A stretch of 64,000 nucleotides of DNA from Ricinus communis (GCF_019578655.1 NC_063263.1:20087001-20151000); one strand, 5' to 3'. Shown: positions 50,683 to 62,479, counted from the first letter of the stretch. A program made the numbers and translations. Notes: generated by a model from the letters alone, not told the origin.

Positions 50683-51557
50683 TGATGCAACCAAGGATGC
50701 ATCTAAGTCAACTAGCATGGATCCACTAGCCTATGGAGGACCAATGACACGAGCAAGGAGTAAAAAATTCAAGCAAGCCTTAAATTCTTACTTGGAGCAT
50801 GTTTTGAAGATGGCTAATGATGGTGCTTTTAATGAAGATAACAACGCCTTGAAGATAGTGACATTAATTGCTATTAATGAAGCTTAAACTTCTGATCATA
50901 GAACAAGGTCAAGGTCAAAGATCAATGATCAAAGTCAACAGGTTTTCCTAGAGTTTCTAGAAGCATTGGGCCGCACATTAGGGTCTCTAGAAGCATTGGA
51001 GGTCTCACCTAACCCTAGGGCAGCCACCACTTATGCTTAGAGAAGGAGGTAGCCGCACATTAGAAGTCTTTTAGGGTTTGATTCTTTATTGCTTATCTCT
51101 TAGTCCTTTTTAGGGTTAGAATCATTTCAAGACTCTATAAATAGAGCTATGTATTTCGGCTAAAGCACATAAGATCAATATACATTTTTGAATGAAGTTT
51201 TATTTGAGTTGTTAACTCTTATTCCTTAAGGTGTTCCTTATTGAATTTCTTGAAATTAAATTAACTTGTTTGATTTAGTTTCACATCTACATGTTTGATC
51301 AATCAATTAATTTTTTATTAGTTTCTTGGGTTGTTTGAACATTCTTCATCTATTTATAACTAAAGAGCTTAGTAGTTCTATTGCTAAGTTTGTTAGTGCC
51401 ATAATCAATTGCAAACTTTCAAGTTAGATTTTGGGGCGACAAATTCAAACTTATTGGTAAGGGTGCTTCCTTTTAAATATGGAGAGCGTTTATCAGTTTG
51501 ATTTTCTCACCATTACTTATCTTGGTGTTTGAACGTATCCGGTTCGAGTTCGTATCA
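50683..51557 (+). repeat. 5' LTR (875 bp)
   Basis: It starts TGATGCAACC and ends TTCGTATCA. It carries the promoter and, in its first 205 bases, sequence that encodes the integrase C-terminus when read in the 3' copy. Here that frame is open to the TAA at 50,885-50,887. It has one full and one partial copy of a 30-bp repeat (50,951-50,999). Confidence 0.93.
51136..51143 (+). promoter_or_regulatory. LTR TATA box
   Basis: TATAAATA within CTATAAATAG in the 5' LTR; the same box is at 57,227-57,234 in the 3' LTR. It probably sets the retrotransposon transcript start in each LTR. Confidence 0.75.
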
Positions 51558-51559
51558 TT

Positions 51560-51572
51560 TGGTATCAGAGCC
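51560..51572 (+). promoter_or_regulatory. Primer-binding site for initiator tRNA-Met
   Basis: TGGTATCAGAGCC, two bases after the 5' LTR, is the standard plant sequence complementary to the 3' end of tRNA-iMet, used to prime minus-strand synthesis. Confidence 0.92.
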
Positions 51573-52188
51573 AAACTTGTAAGTTGGTTCATTTTTTTTC
51601 AATTAAAGAGTTTGTCTTCTATTTCATCTCAATTTTTGTTCGCATCATTATAAATAAAAAAAATACTAATTTCATTGCTGCCCGCATACCAAGACAGATT
51701 TCAAAAAAAAAAAGGAAGGAACGGAAAACTAACCCTAACCAATTGTGTTGGGTAGTTCTTGAAGAATTGACACTTGATTGATTCATTCCGCAATTCCTTT
51801 TAATTGATTGAAGCTGTTCTTCATTCTTATAATTCAGATTTGGATATCTTGTTTGTTTTCTCTTAAAAAGCTTTTTTTTTTGGTTAATTGAGTCTTGTTC
51901 GATTAGTTGTAAGCTTGTTTTGTTCACACGCTTATAATTTGTTTTATTGATTCACGAGTGTTCTATTGAACTTTAGAATTAATAAATGTTAAAAGGTTGT
52001 GAAAAACTTGTTCTTGTGGTTACTAGAACAATTTGATTTAATTTCTATAAGGAATTCAATTCTTTGTGAGTGAAACACGTGAGGGAGTGATCTTTTCTTA
52101 TTTTGCCTTTGACTATAAGAAGCCTCCAGAGTATAACACTTGATCACGTCCTTTTTTTTGTTTTCTTTCCTAGTCTTTTGGTTTATCC

Positions 52189-53220
52189 ATGTCATCTGAA
52201 CCATCATTGACTTTGGAAAATTTAGCTTATACATTGAGAGATGTAGTAGAACATATGACAAAACAATTTCAAAAACAAGATGACAAATTAACTAGGTTAT
52301 TGAATGATATGTCTAAAACGTCTAAAGGGGATGGTTGTGATAATGACCAAGAAAGTGAGTCTAAAGGGTCTAGACATAATTTCCAACCCAAAATTAACAC
52401 TAATTTGGGTAGCATTAAGATGAAAATACCATCTTTTCATGGTAAAAGTGACCTTGAAGTTTATTTGGAGTGGGAAAAGAAGGTTGAAAGGGTTTTTGAA
52501 TGTCATAACTATAGTGAGTCTAAAAAGGTTAAACTTGCTGTTGTTGAATTTTGTGATTATGCTGCCATTTGGTGGGATCAATTGGTGAGTGGTCGTCGGC
52601 GTTATGGGGAACACGAAGTTGGTTCATGGGATGAGGTTAAACGCATTATGCGTAAAAGGTTTGTGCCATCGCACTACCAAAGGGATTTGTACAACAAGTT
52701 ACAAAATTTAGTACAAGGTAGTAAGAATGTTGAGGAGTATTGACAATCTATGGAGATAGCTATGATTAGAGCCAATATAGATGAAGATAGAGAAGCCACA
52801 ATGGCAAGATTTCTGCATGGTTTGAATCGTGATATTGCTAACATAATTGAATTGTAGCATTATGTAGAGATGGAGGACATGTTGCACATGGCTATAAAGG
52901 TGGAAAAGTAATTAAAAACCAAGAGCAGAAGTGCTGCCCCTAGCTCAAAATGGAGTAACACATGGAAAGGGAGCAATCAGCCCTCTAATAAGGGTCGTGA
53001 GGCATCAAAGGACATCAAGCCAGCCCCTAAATTTGATATTAACACTAAACCAACGACGCAAAGTGACCTCAAATCAAAGAAAGTGCAATGCTTCAAGTGT
53101 TTGGGGTATGGGCATAGATCTTCCCAATGTCCAAACAAGCGAACCATGGCAATTCGAGGTGGTGAAGTGGTTTTTGAGAGTGATGAAGAATCCGAACCAG
53201 GTGAGGAGGATTACCTAGAC
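52189..53220 (+). pseudogene. gag: gag: capsid-like domain and CCHC zinc knuckle, with stops
   Basis: The start codon at 52,189 opens a frame with the retrotransposon Gag pattern: I-P-S-F-H-G-K-S-D, then Y-L-E-W-E-K-K-V-E, and A-A-I-W-W-D-Q-L. The frame is broken in place, without a shift, by TGA at 52,741, TAG at 52,855 and TAA at 52,909, and continues to the knuckle CFKCLGYGHRSSQC (53,085-53,126). This would be the virus-like-particle structural protein. A leader of about 615 bp separates it from the primer site. It is non-functional as it stands. Confidence 0.88.
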
Positions 53221-56200
53221 ATGCCTGAGTTGGAAGATTGTGATGATGTACAATTGGATGAGGTTAGTAATGTACTTATAACTTTTAGAGCTCTTAATTT
53301 ACAACCTATTAATGATGATGCTCAAAGGGAAAACATATTCCATACTACATGTAAAGTACAAAACCATGATGCTAATTGTAGTTTAATCATTGATGGGGGT
53401 AGTTGTACTAATGTAGCCAGTGCTATGATGGTTGATAAACTTAGACTTCCAACTATTAAGCTTCCTAAGCCATACACCTTGCAATAGCTTAATGATCAAA
53501 GTGGGATTAGAGTTACTAAGCAAGTACGTATTGCATTTAGTGTAAAGAAGTATAATGATGAGGTATTATGTGATATTGTTCCCATGCAAGCATGTCATAT
53601 ATTGCTAGGTAGACCATGGTTATATGATAGATCTGTAATTCATAATGGTCGAACCAATGCATATTCTCTTGTAATGGATGGAAAACCATATGTTTTGGCA
53701 CCATTAAGTCCTAAAGAAGTTTGTGAATTATAAAAATTTGTAAAGGACCGAATGGAAGCATATGAGAAAGGAAAAAAAAGTGTGAGAGTGCACATAAAAA
53801 AGAAAATGTGCACAAGCAAAAGGGGAATCGTATGGAAAATAATGAGGGGCGAGAGCAACGAGTGGTAAAAGGAGAGTTTAGCGAGGGTTTGCACAAGAAT
53901 GCGAGCAAAAGAACGAGTAAGGTGCATGAAAAAGGGGAGGCAAGCGAGAAAAAAATGAGTTTCTTAATTAGAGAGCGAGACATGAGAAAGGCTTTAAGTG
54001 AAAATAGGCAAGTACTTGTACTTTTGTATAAGGAGACTTTATTTAACACTAATAATCTTAACTCTTCTCTTCCTAGTGTGTTTGTAAGTGTTTTGCAGGA
54101 ATATGACGATGTGTTTCCCGAGGAGTTACCTAGTGGGTTGCCACCACTAAGGGGGATAGAGCACCAAATTGACTTTGTGCCGGGGTCATCCATTCCAAAT
54201 AGACTAGCCTATAGAGTCAATCCCGAGGAGACCAAAGAGCTGCAACGCCAAGTTGAGGAACTACTAAGTAAAGGTTATGTTAGGGAAAGTCTTAGCCCAT
54301 GTGCTGTTCCTGTTTTGTTAGTCCCTAAGAAAGATGGGTCTTGGCATATGTGTGTTGATTGTCATGCAATTAACAAGATTACCATTAAATATCGTCATCC
54401 TATTCCTAGGTTAGATGATATGTTAGATGAATTGCATGGAAGTGTTATCTTTACTAAAATTGATTTGAGAAGTGGCTATCACCAAATTAGAATGAATATA
54501 GGTGATGAGTGGAAAACAACATTCAAAACTAAATTTGGTTTGTATGAGTGGTTGGTCATGCCTTTTGGCTTAACTAACACACCAAGTACTTTTATGAGAC
54601 TAATGAACCATGTTTTGCGTGCGTATATTGGTAAATTTGTGGTAGTATACTTTGATGATATTCTATTTTATATTAAGAGCTTTAGTGAGCATGTTGAACA
54701 TGTTCGGATGGTGTTGATGGTTTTGCATGAGAATTCTTTATATGCTAACCTTACTAAGTGTGATTTTTACACAAACAATCTTGTGTTTCTTGGTTTTGTT
54801 GTTAGTGAAAATGGAATTCAGGTCAATGAAGATAAGGTAAAAGCAATTAAGGAGTGGCCAACACCAAAGAATGTTAGTGATGTGAGGAGCTTTCATAGGC
54901 TTGCAAGCTTCTATAGGAGGTTTGTCAAGGACTTCAGTACCCTTACCGCACCACTTAACGAGCTTGTAAAGAAGAACGTAAAGTTTCATTAGGGAGAATA
55001 ACAAGAAAATGCATTTAATATGCTAAAGGACAAACTTACTTCATCTCCCATTCTTTCACTTCCGAATTTTTCCAAAACTTTTGAAATTGATTGTGATGCT
55101 TCTGGTGTAAGTATTGGAGCTGTTTTAATGCAAGATGGGAAGCCAATAGCCTATTTTAGTGAAAAGTTGAATGGAGCTAGCTTGAAGTATCTAACTTATG
55201 ACAAGGAATTGTATGGTCTTGTGCGTGCACTCAATGTTTGGCAGCATTATTTGCTACCTAAGGAGTTTGTGATTCACACGGATCATGAAGCATTAAAGCA
55301 CTTGAAGGGACAAAACAAGTTGAATAAGCGCCATGCTAAATGGAGTGAATTCATTGAAGCATTTTCCTATGTCATTAAGTACAAGCAAGGTAAAGAAAAT
55401 GTAGCTGCCGATGCACTATCTAGAAGGTATGCTTTACTTGCTTCTTTAGAAACAAAATTGCTTGGTTTTGAGTATATCAAAGACTTGTATGTTGATGGCC
55501 ATGATTTTGGTTCTATTTTTCATGCTTGTGAAGATGGTGCTATTGATAAATTTTATAGACATGATGGATTTTTGTTCAAAGAAAAACGTCTATGCATTCC
55601 TATGTGTTTTATGCGTGAATTGCTTGTGAGAGAATCACATGAAGGTGGTTTGATGGGACACTTTGGTGTTCAAAAGACTTTAGATATTTAGCATGATCAT
55701 TTCTATTGGCCTAAAATGAGATCTGATATGAATAGATTATGTGCTAACTGTATTGTATGCAAGCAAGCTAAGTCTAAATCATAACCTAATGGGTTATACA
55801 TGCCTTTGCCCATACCTAATTCTCCTTAGATTGACATATCTATGGATTTTGTGCTTGGATTACCTAGGTCTAAGCATGGGCATGATAGTATTTTTGTTGT
55901 GGTGGATAGGTTTTCAAAGATGTCACACTTTATTACATGTAGGAAAACCGATGATGCACAACATGTTGCTGAATTGTTCTTTAGAGAAATTGTACGTTTA
56001 CATGGTATGCCTAGAACTATTGTCAGTGATAGGGACACCAAGTTTTTGAGCTATTTTTGGAAGACCTTATGGGGTAAATTGGGAACTAAATTACTTTTTT
56101 CTACTACATGTCATCCCCAAACCGATGGTCAAACTGAGGTAGTAAATAGAACTTTGTCACAATTACTTAGGACCATGGTTAAACGAAACTTGAGAACATG

Positions 56201-56918
56201 GGAAGATTGTTTGCCGCATGTTGAATTTGCATATAATCGTAGTATGCATTCTTCTACTCAATTTTTCCTATTTGAGATTGTTTATGGCTTTATTCATTTG
56301 AGTCCTTTAGATTTGATTGCTTTACCTTTAAGTGAACAAGTGAATTTAGATGGTGCAAAGAAGGCTGAGTTTGTGTTGAAGTTGCATGAGGAAGTGCGTG
56401 CAGGTTTGGAAAGACGCAATGAGCAAATCACTAAACAATGCAATAAGGTCCGCAAAAGGATGGTATTTGAAGTTGGTGATTGGGTTTGGGTGCACTTCAG
56501 GAAGGAAAGGTTTCCCAATCAAAGAAAATCAAAGTTGATGCCATGTGGTGATGGTCCATTTGAAGTAATAGAGCGCATCAACGATAATGCATACAAAGTT
56601 GACTTACCTGGTGAGTATAATGTTAGTGCTACTTTTAATGTTGCTGATTTGTCTCCTTTTGATTTTGATGAAGGCATTGATTTGAGGTCAAATCCTTTCA
56701 AAGAGGGGGGGAATGATGCAACCAAGGATGCATCTAAGTCAACTAGCATGGATCCACTAGCCTATGGAGGACCAATGACATGAGCAAGGAGTAAAAAATT
56801 CAAGCAAGCCTTAAATTCTTACTTTGAGCATGTTTTGAAGATGGCTAATGATGGTGCTTTTAATGAAGATAATAACGCCTTGAAGATAGTGACATTAATT
56901 GCTATTAATGAAGCTTAA
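53221..56918 (+). pseudogene. pol: pol: protease, RT, RNase H, integrase, with stops and a frameshift
   Basis: Protease has the LIIDGGSCTN active-site region (about 53,385). RT follows with [27 protein letters not shown] and the catalytic YFDD (about 54,650). RNase H runs E-I-D-C-D-A-S to H-T-D-H-E-A-L (55,080-55,310). Integrase has an H-H-C-C finger (55,640-55,770), D-D-E core positions (D in S-M-D-F, D in I-V-S-D-R-D, E in G-Q-T-E) and a GPF motif (about 56,550). In-frame stops lie at 53,485, 53,731, 54,990, 55,689, 55,782 and 55,827. The frame shifts between 53,731 and 53,808, near an A8 run. The tail enters the 3' LTR, where TGA at 56,781 cuts it; the longer frame would end at 56,916-56,918. 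Confidence 0.9.
56699..56713 (+). promoter_or_regulatory. Polypurine tract
   Basis: AAAGAGGGGGGGAA abuts the TGATGC start of the 3' LTR. It is the expected plus-strand primer and lies inside the integrase reading frame. Confidence 0.88.
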
Positions 56919-57648
56919 ACATCTGATCATGGAACAAGATCAAGGTCAAAGATCAAGGATCAAAGTCAACAGGTTTTCCTAGGGTTTCTAGAAGCATTAG
57001 GCCGCACATTAAGGTTTTTAGAAGCATTGGGCCGCACATTAGGGTTTCTAGAAGCATTGGGCCGCACATTAGGGTTTCTAAAAGCATTGGAGGTCTCACC
57101 TAACCCTAGGGCAGCCACCATTTATGCTTAGAAAAGGAGGCAGTCGCACATTAGAAGTCTTTTAGGGTTTGATTCTTTATTGCTTATCTCTTAATCCTTT
57201 TTAGGGTTAGAATCATTTCAAGACTCTATAAATAGAGCTATGTATTTCGGCTAAAGCACATAAGATCAATATACATTTTTGAATGAAGTTTTGTTTGAGT
57301 TGTTAACTCTTATTCCTTAAGGTGTTCCTTATTGAATTTCTTGAAATTAAATTAACTTGTTTGATTTAGTTTCACATCTACATGTTTGATCAATCAATTA
57401 ATTTTTTATTAGTTTCTTGGGTTGTTTGAACGTTCTTCATCTATTCATAACTAAAGGGCTTAGTAGTTCTATTGCTAAGTTTGTTAGTTCCATAATCAAT
57501 TGCAAACTTTCAAGTTAGATTTTGGGGCGACAAATTCGAACTTATTGGTAAGGGTGCTTCCTTTTAAATAGGGAGAGCGTTTATCAGTTTGATTTTCTCA
57601 CCATTACTTATCTTGGTGTTTGAACGTATCCGGTTCGAGTTCGTATCA
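56714..57648 (+). repeat. 3' LTR (935 bp)
   Basis: Nearly the same as the 5' LTR but 60 bp longer, because the 30-bp repeat has two more units (56,982-57,090). It has the same TATA box and terminal bases and about 22-25 substitutions by eye. CGA at the codon matching 50,749-50,751 of the 5' LTR is TGA here (56,781-56,783). Confidence 0.93.
56982..57090 (+). repeat. 30-bp tandem repeat in the 3' LTR carrying telo-box-like sequence
   Basis: Three full units and a partial one, each GGTTTCTAGAAGCATTGGGC followed by CGCACATTAG. Unit junctions read TTAGGGTTT, the complement of the plant telo-box (57,039-57,047 and 57,069-57,077). A further copy of the nonamer is at 57,162-57,170. The 5' LTR has one full and one partial unit. 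Confidence 0.88.
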
Positions 57649-57653
57649 ATATC
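57649..57653. repeat. 5-bp target-site duplication, right copy (Ty3)
   Basis: ATATC directly after the 3' LTR; identical to 50,678-50,682. Confidence 0.92.
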
Positions 57654-58330
57654 TGTCCATCCGAGTCCTGAACAACAATAGCCATGCCCACTTTTGTGCA
57701 ATTCATAAATAAGGCAACATCAACATTGCACTTGAGATAAGGATAAGACGGTTTAACCCACCTTGGTTCAAGCTGAGCCTGAGGATTAGGAAAAACAGCA
57801 CTAATCAATCTTGCTTGACACCAATCCTGAAGAAAAGCAAGGCCCCTTCTCAAACTATGCTCATCTAGAATATGATTATTAGTCCATAACATGTTACGTT
57901 GGTTCCCGAGACCCTAAAGCAACATTCCAATATCATACATAACAGGCCTAGAAAGATGCTAGAATAGAGCGAAAAAAAATCAACAGAACTCTGATCATGA
58001 CTTGGACTAGGAGAAAGCTGCAGAGATTGCCAACCTGTCTGTGCATAAGGGTGAAAAACAAATAAGTGCATGTAATCCTCATAAACTCCATTGTGCATAA
58101 TATAAGTAGTATCTACACGACATACCAAGGAGAGTTTAAGGGGGGCGCAATGATTGCATAACCTCTATAAAAACACCTTGACTCGCAATATTATTTCTAG
58201 AGCCCAAAAGTTTTAACCAATCATATACGTTGTTTTCCCATATGTGCCCATTCTCACTGTCAAAAGCAACCCTATATCTAGACTTCACCATGTACCTACC
58301 ATCTTTACTAAAATGCCAAATCATCTTATC
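57654..58330 (-). pseudogene. LINE zf-RVT segment and first half of RNase H-like domain
   Basis: The frame contains I-W-H-F-S-K-D-G-R-Y-M-V-K-S (58,136-58,324), then E-D-Y-M-H-L-F-V and A-Q-T-G-W from zf-RVT. It continues with KCNVDVALF and GMAIVVQDSDGQIL of RVT_3 RNase H. It is interrupted exactly at the Ty3 insertion. Confidence 0.78.
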
Positions 58331-59795
58331 CTCCCTAGAAACATAAGGAAAAGCTATATTAGTGATAGTGTGACATCTCTTTCATTAAAAAATTCTTGTA
58401 GTAATTCAACATCCTAATCCTGTGAGTTTGAAATCAAAAGATCATTAATCCTGAGTCAGCATCTATTCTTATTCAAAGTGATTTCACTAATAGGCTAACA
58501 GTCTAGAACTTTTAGAAGGAGCATAGCTTGACAACTTTACTAATAAAAAAGGGAAAGATGGTAGTTCCTTACTAATATAATAGAAAGTCAAGGGGACTCT
58601 ATCATGATCTTACGAGGCTCAATAGCAATTAGCTCAAAGGTTTGGATCCCAGGATCTTTGCTCTCCAAAAGAGCAATAACCAGAGATTCACAAAAGAAAA
58701 AAACTTTAACCATTGGCTCACTAACTCGCCTGTCCCCTCGGGACCTCAATAACATGACCCCAAAGAAGGGCAACTCTAAACATGAGACATCCGCCACCTA
58801 CCTACCGTTTAGGTGGCATAATAGGAGTATTAACTTTGAAACTATCATCACACTTTAACCAAGAATCAGACTAAAGATTGATAATCATAGCATCTCCAAC
58901 ACACCAATGACATCCTTTGGATAGAATTTTCTTAGCCGATCAAATACCTCTGCAAGTAAAATTTAGATTATGCCCCACTTGAACATTTAAAAAAATCCTC
59001 GTAAGGATAATGTTTAGCTTTGATAATCTGACTAGCAAGGGTATATGGATTAGAGACCAGATTTCATGCTTGCTTCCCTAACATTGTAAGATTGAAGCAG
59101 CGAAGATCATTAAAGCCCAACCCACCATCAGCTTTATTTAGACACAAAAACTTCCATGGAAACCAATTTATTCTCCTACCACCCCCATTTTTCATACCTC
59201 GTCAAAACAAATTCATCATCCTTTCTAATTCCTCGTATAAAGACACGAGAATTAAAAAAGAAGTCATACAGAAAGACGGAATTGCTTGTGCCATTGATTT
59301 GATAAGAACCTCTCTTCCTGCTTGAAAGAGAGTTTTAGCTTGCCAACTACTCATCCTCTTCTATAATCTATCTTTGAGAAACCTAAAGATAGCTCTCTTG
59401 TTCTTGCCAATTAAAAGGAAGGCCTAAATTCCTGCCTGTATTAAGAGGGGCAGCAACACCTAATACTGCAAAAATATTATCTTCGATAGCGAGAGTAACA
59501 TTATTGCTAAAAACAATTCCTAATTTTTGCATAGCCCGACTAGAAACCCGCTCATACTCTGCTAGAATACATTTTATTTTCCTACGCTCAATAGTTGAAG
59601 CATCAAAGAAGAAAAATTGTCATCTGCAAAAAATAAATGGGACACCGCAAGAGTGTCTTTACTAATACGATAACCATGAATCTTACCTATTCTTTCAGCC
59701 GCCTACATCATAATTGAAAGACCCTCGGCACAGATAATAAAAAGATAGGGTGATAGTAGATCCCCTTGTCTCAAACCCCTACCTGGTGAAAAAGA
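58331..59795 (-). pseudogene. LINE reverse transcriptase remnant (C-terminal part)
   Basis: It starts at the motif [16 protein letters not shown]. The catalytic motif follows as HLFFADD (near 59,640), then A-G-R-E-V-L-I-K-S-M-A-Q-A-I-P and G-G-L-G-F-x-D-L-R-C-F-N. These are the standard order in plant LINE ORF2. Frames change several times and stops are frequent, so nothing is expressed. Confidence 0.78.
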
Positions 59796-59799
59796 CGCT

Positions 59800-60460
59800 C
59801 ATAGTACCGATCCGAGTGACCCAACAAGCCACAAATAAATAAAAAGTGCTCAAATGCTCATATTTGAAGCACACCATCGTCCACTCTCTGTGTGCCCTTT
59901 TAATCTTTTTCTTTCGTTTCAATGGCAAGCGAACATCAATTTGCACTCTTATACACATATAATTCCTCTAGGTGCCTGCATTATTACTAACATCATACTC
60001 TAAAGAAGTCCTAATAAAATTACCCAACTGCTAACTTATAGCTGTAGGATAAATCCCATAGGCAAGTCTTGGATTTGAATCCAAAAGGGGACATGAAACA
60101 AAGGCACAAAACTAAGGACCTCCCCTTGGTTGAGTTTATGCACAATTAACAAGTGCCCATCAAACGTCCATGGCCCTGTATCGTAGACTTTATTCACGTC
60201 AATCTCATGAAAGAATTGAAAAAGAAACAGGGCGATTGATTTCTTTAATACAGACCCCCATTCCTGACCTCCATAAACTAGCTAAACCTTCATGGCTAAG
60301 AACTTGATATTTTGATCAATAAGAAAGCGTCCAACTAGACCTAATTGTAAGCTTTCTGCTGGCTGAGGATCTTCAACTCCTTCCAAAGCCAGCTCCTCTT
60401 CCTCCTCATTATTGAAAGACGGATAATGTAAGCGAGCTTCTATAGTAAAAAATAAAAAAT
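59800..60460 (-). pseudogene. LINE ORF1 remnant: DUF4283-like domain and CCHC knuckle
   Basis: From about 60,440 downward the translation gives the DUF4283 pattern of plant LINE ORF1: G-L-V-G-R-F-L-I-D, F-L-F-Q-F-F-H-E-I-D, G-P-W-T-F-D-G-H-L-L-I-V, then F-W-I-Q-I-Q-D-L-P-M-G-F. After a stop and a frameshift comes a zinc-knuckle start (F-I-C-G-L-L-G-H-S-D, near 59,835). DUF4283 is thought to bind nucleic acid in the LINE RNP. The sequence then passes abruptly into reverse transcriptase near 59,795. Confidence 0.75.
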
Positions 60461-60590
60461 TAAAACACTACTAAGCACAATCACTAAACCTTAAAACTCA
60501 TAGCCAAACTCTCAACAAGGAGAGACCCTAAACAGTTAATTGATCGTCAGTTAAGCACTAAATTCTAACAGGAATGATAGGTGCTAACTC

Positions 60591-62479
60591 TAATATTAGC
60601 TCAATCCAAAATAAAAATTACAAATATCAATTCATATTCATGAATTTTAAATAGAGCATGTGTCAATCATCTAATATCAAAATATGAGACATTTATATAC
60701 ATATATTATTTTTCTATTAATTGTGATATATATATCAGATATTGTTAAAAGTGTGGTCTATTCACACCTCCATTAACATGTAATAATCATATTTTTTGCT
60801 TAAATAAATGCATTGGATTTTGGATAAATTATTATGATATAAATAGAATATGTGAAATATATAAATTTTATCTTTTTATTAAAATAATATGTTAAAATAA
60901 TATTAGAAGATGAATTTATACTTAAAAATATCATCAATTTTTAAGGGTAAATTATTATAATCTCCCCAACTATTTTAAAATTGTTATAACCCCTAGAGCT
61001 AAATTAAAATTATTATATATTAAATGCGTAAAACTTAAAGGATAACTTATAAAAAATTAATTATATATTTAAAATAAATTATAAATCTACAATAATTCAA
61101 TTATCAATTTTAGAAAATAAATTTAATGCAATTTATACAATTTAACAAAGTATTTGTGATTTTATTTTTATTATTAAATCTTTATTTTATTATAGTTATT
61201 TATCAAATTTAGTGAATTGTAATAATTTAATTTTAAACTAAATAGATTATACCGAATATCACACATTAAATTTGTAAAAAGACATTTTTAACTTTATATA
61301 TGATTTAAATATCGTATTTGTAAAATTAAATCTACTACAATCCTAATAACTTAATAAATTGTAGAGTTATATTAAATATATGTTTTATTATTATAAATTA
61401 TTTTATTAAATTCCTTATTATATTTTATTTATAAAAACTAAATTATAATAATATTTTTTTATTTTATTATACTAATATATTTAGCTAGTGTTTTATTGGT
61501 AATAACGATAAAGATAATTTCAGTTTAAAATATAAAAATTATTAATTGTATTATTTCATAGTTGTAAGAGAATTAATGAACATTTTCTGAATTATATTTT
61601 ATTTTATTTTAAAAAATTTATATACCTTTTTTTTCATTTGGAAAGGTTGAGATATCAAACATATATTTAATATATATTATTTTTGTTAAATATATATTTT
61701 TTATTGTTATTTCTTAATATTTTATAAATGTTTCATATTTTTTATAACTTTTTAAAATATTTAAAAATATTATAATTAATAACTAAATTATTTATTTAAA
61801 TTTTAATATTAAAATAAATTAGTATCTTATATCATTAATATTTAAACATAGACATAATTAGCTATCAACATATGCTTAGTTTTTATTAACATATACCGGA
61901 CGTATTTTTTTTAATATATATCTAATATATTTTTTTAAAAAATATATTCAATATATACAATTTTTTTCTTTTTGAGGATTTTTTTTAGATATGATATTAA
62001 AAATACATCTCAAATTTTTAAATTAGTAAAATAAATTCTAAATTTATATTTATTTACTACTGATATCTCAAAATTGATTATAATGCAACAATATTTTACA
62101 GAATTTATATTATTGAATTTAAAGATTTTTTTTGGGAGATTCAAAGTTTACCTATAATATTTTATATTTTTTTAGTTAATGATGATTTTAATGCTGAATT
62201 ACTTTTTTAAATCAGTGTTGTTGGTTGATTTCTTGTGCTAATTGATTTTTACAATTAATTTTCGGTGTTTAGTTTTTTGAATCTTGTATTTTATACTTGA
62301 TGTTTTATTATTATTTTTTCCTTCTTCATTTTTTTTAAAAAACTAAGCTTAAATATTTTTATAAATAAAATTCCATATTGATATTATTATTATTATAAAA
62401 AAAATTTTATTTTAGGATATTTTTATAATTATTTTCTGATTTTGTAGCATTTACGGAAAAAAAAAAAAAAAACACTAGA
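60591..62479. other. A/T-rich intergenic, no gene seen
   Basis: Very A/T-rich, with many short ATATAT tracts and repeated AATAATTTAATTTTA-like words. An A run occurs at 62,457-62,471. No frame or RNA gene can be supported. Confidence 0.55.

Larger units (their letters stand above)
50683..57648 (+). mobile_element. Ty3/gypsy LTR retrotransposon, structurally complete but inactivated
   Basis: A 6,966-bp element with LTRs that start TGATGC and end GTATCA, a tRNA-Met-type primer site and a polypurine tract. Gag and pol lie in the order protease, RT, RNase H, integrase, which defines Ty3/gypsy. Gag and pol were a single frame. The integrase frame runs into the 3' LTR and no separate chromodomain is obvious, an arrangement reported for CRM-type chromoviruses; that clade call is inference. 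By-eye comparison gives roughly 22-25 substitutions over about 875 aligned LTR bases (about 2.5-3%), so the insertion is fairly young (on the order of a million years at usual plant rates). Nine stops and a frameshift disable it. Confidence 0.92.
50268..60590 (-). mobile_element. L1-type LINE, internally deleted and interrupted by a Ty3 element
   Basis: Read on the minus strand from about 60.59 kb, it runs through an ORF1 DUF4283-like segment and a CCHC knuckle. It then passes directly into the middle of reverse transcriptase, a zf-RVT segment and the start of RNase H (to 57,654). After the 6.97-kb Ty3 insertion it resumes at 50,682 with the rest of RNase H and ends in an A/G-rich tail at about 50,268-50,287. 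The end of ORF1, the endonuclease and the N-terminal RT are missing. It carries many stops and frameshifts and is dead. The 5' edge is approximate. Confidence 0.82.

Noticed and set aside
50657..50887. A small host gene of 76 codons
   Set aside because: The frame from 50,686 on is the LTR-encoded integrase tail, repeated at 56,717-56,918 in the 3' LTR.
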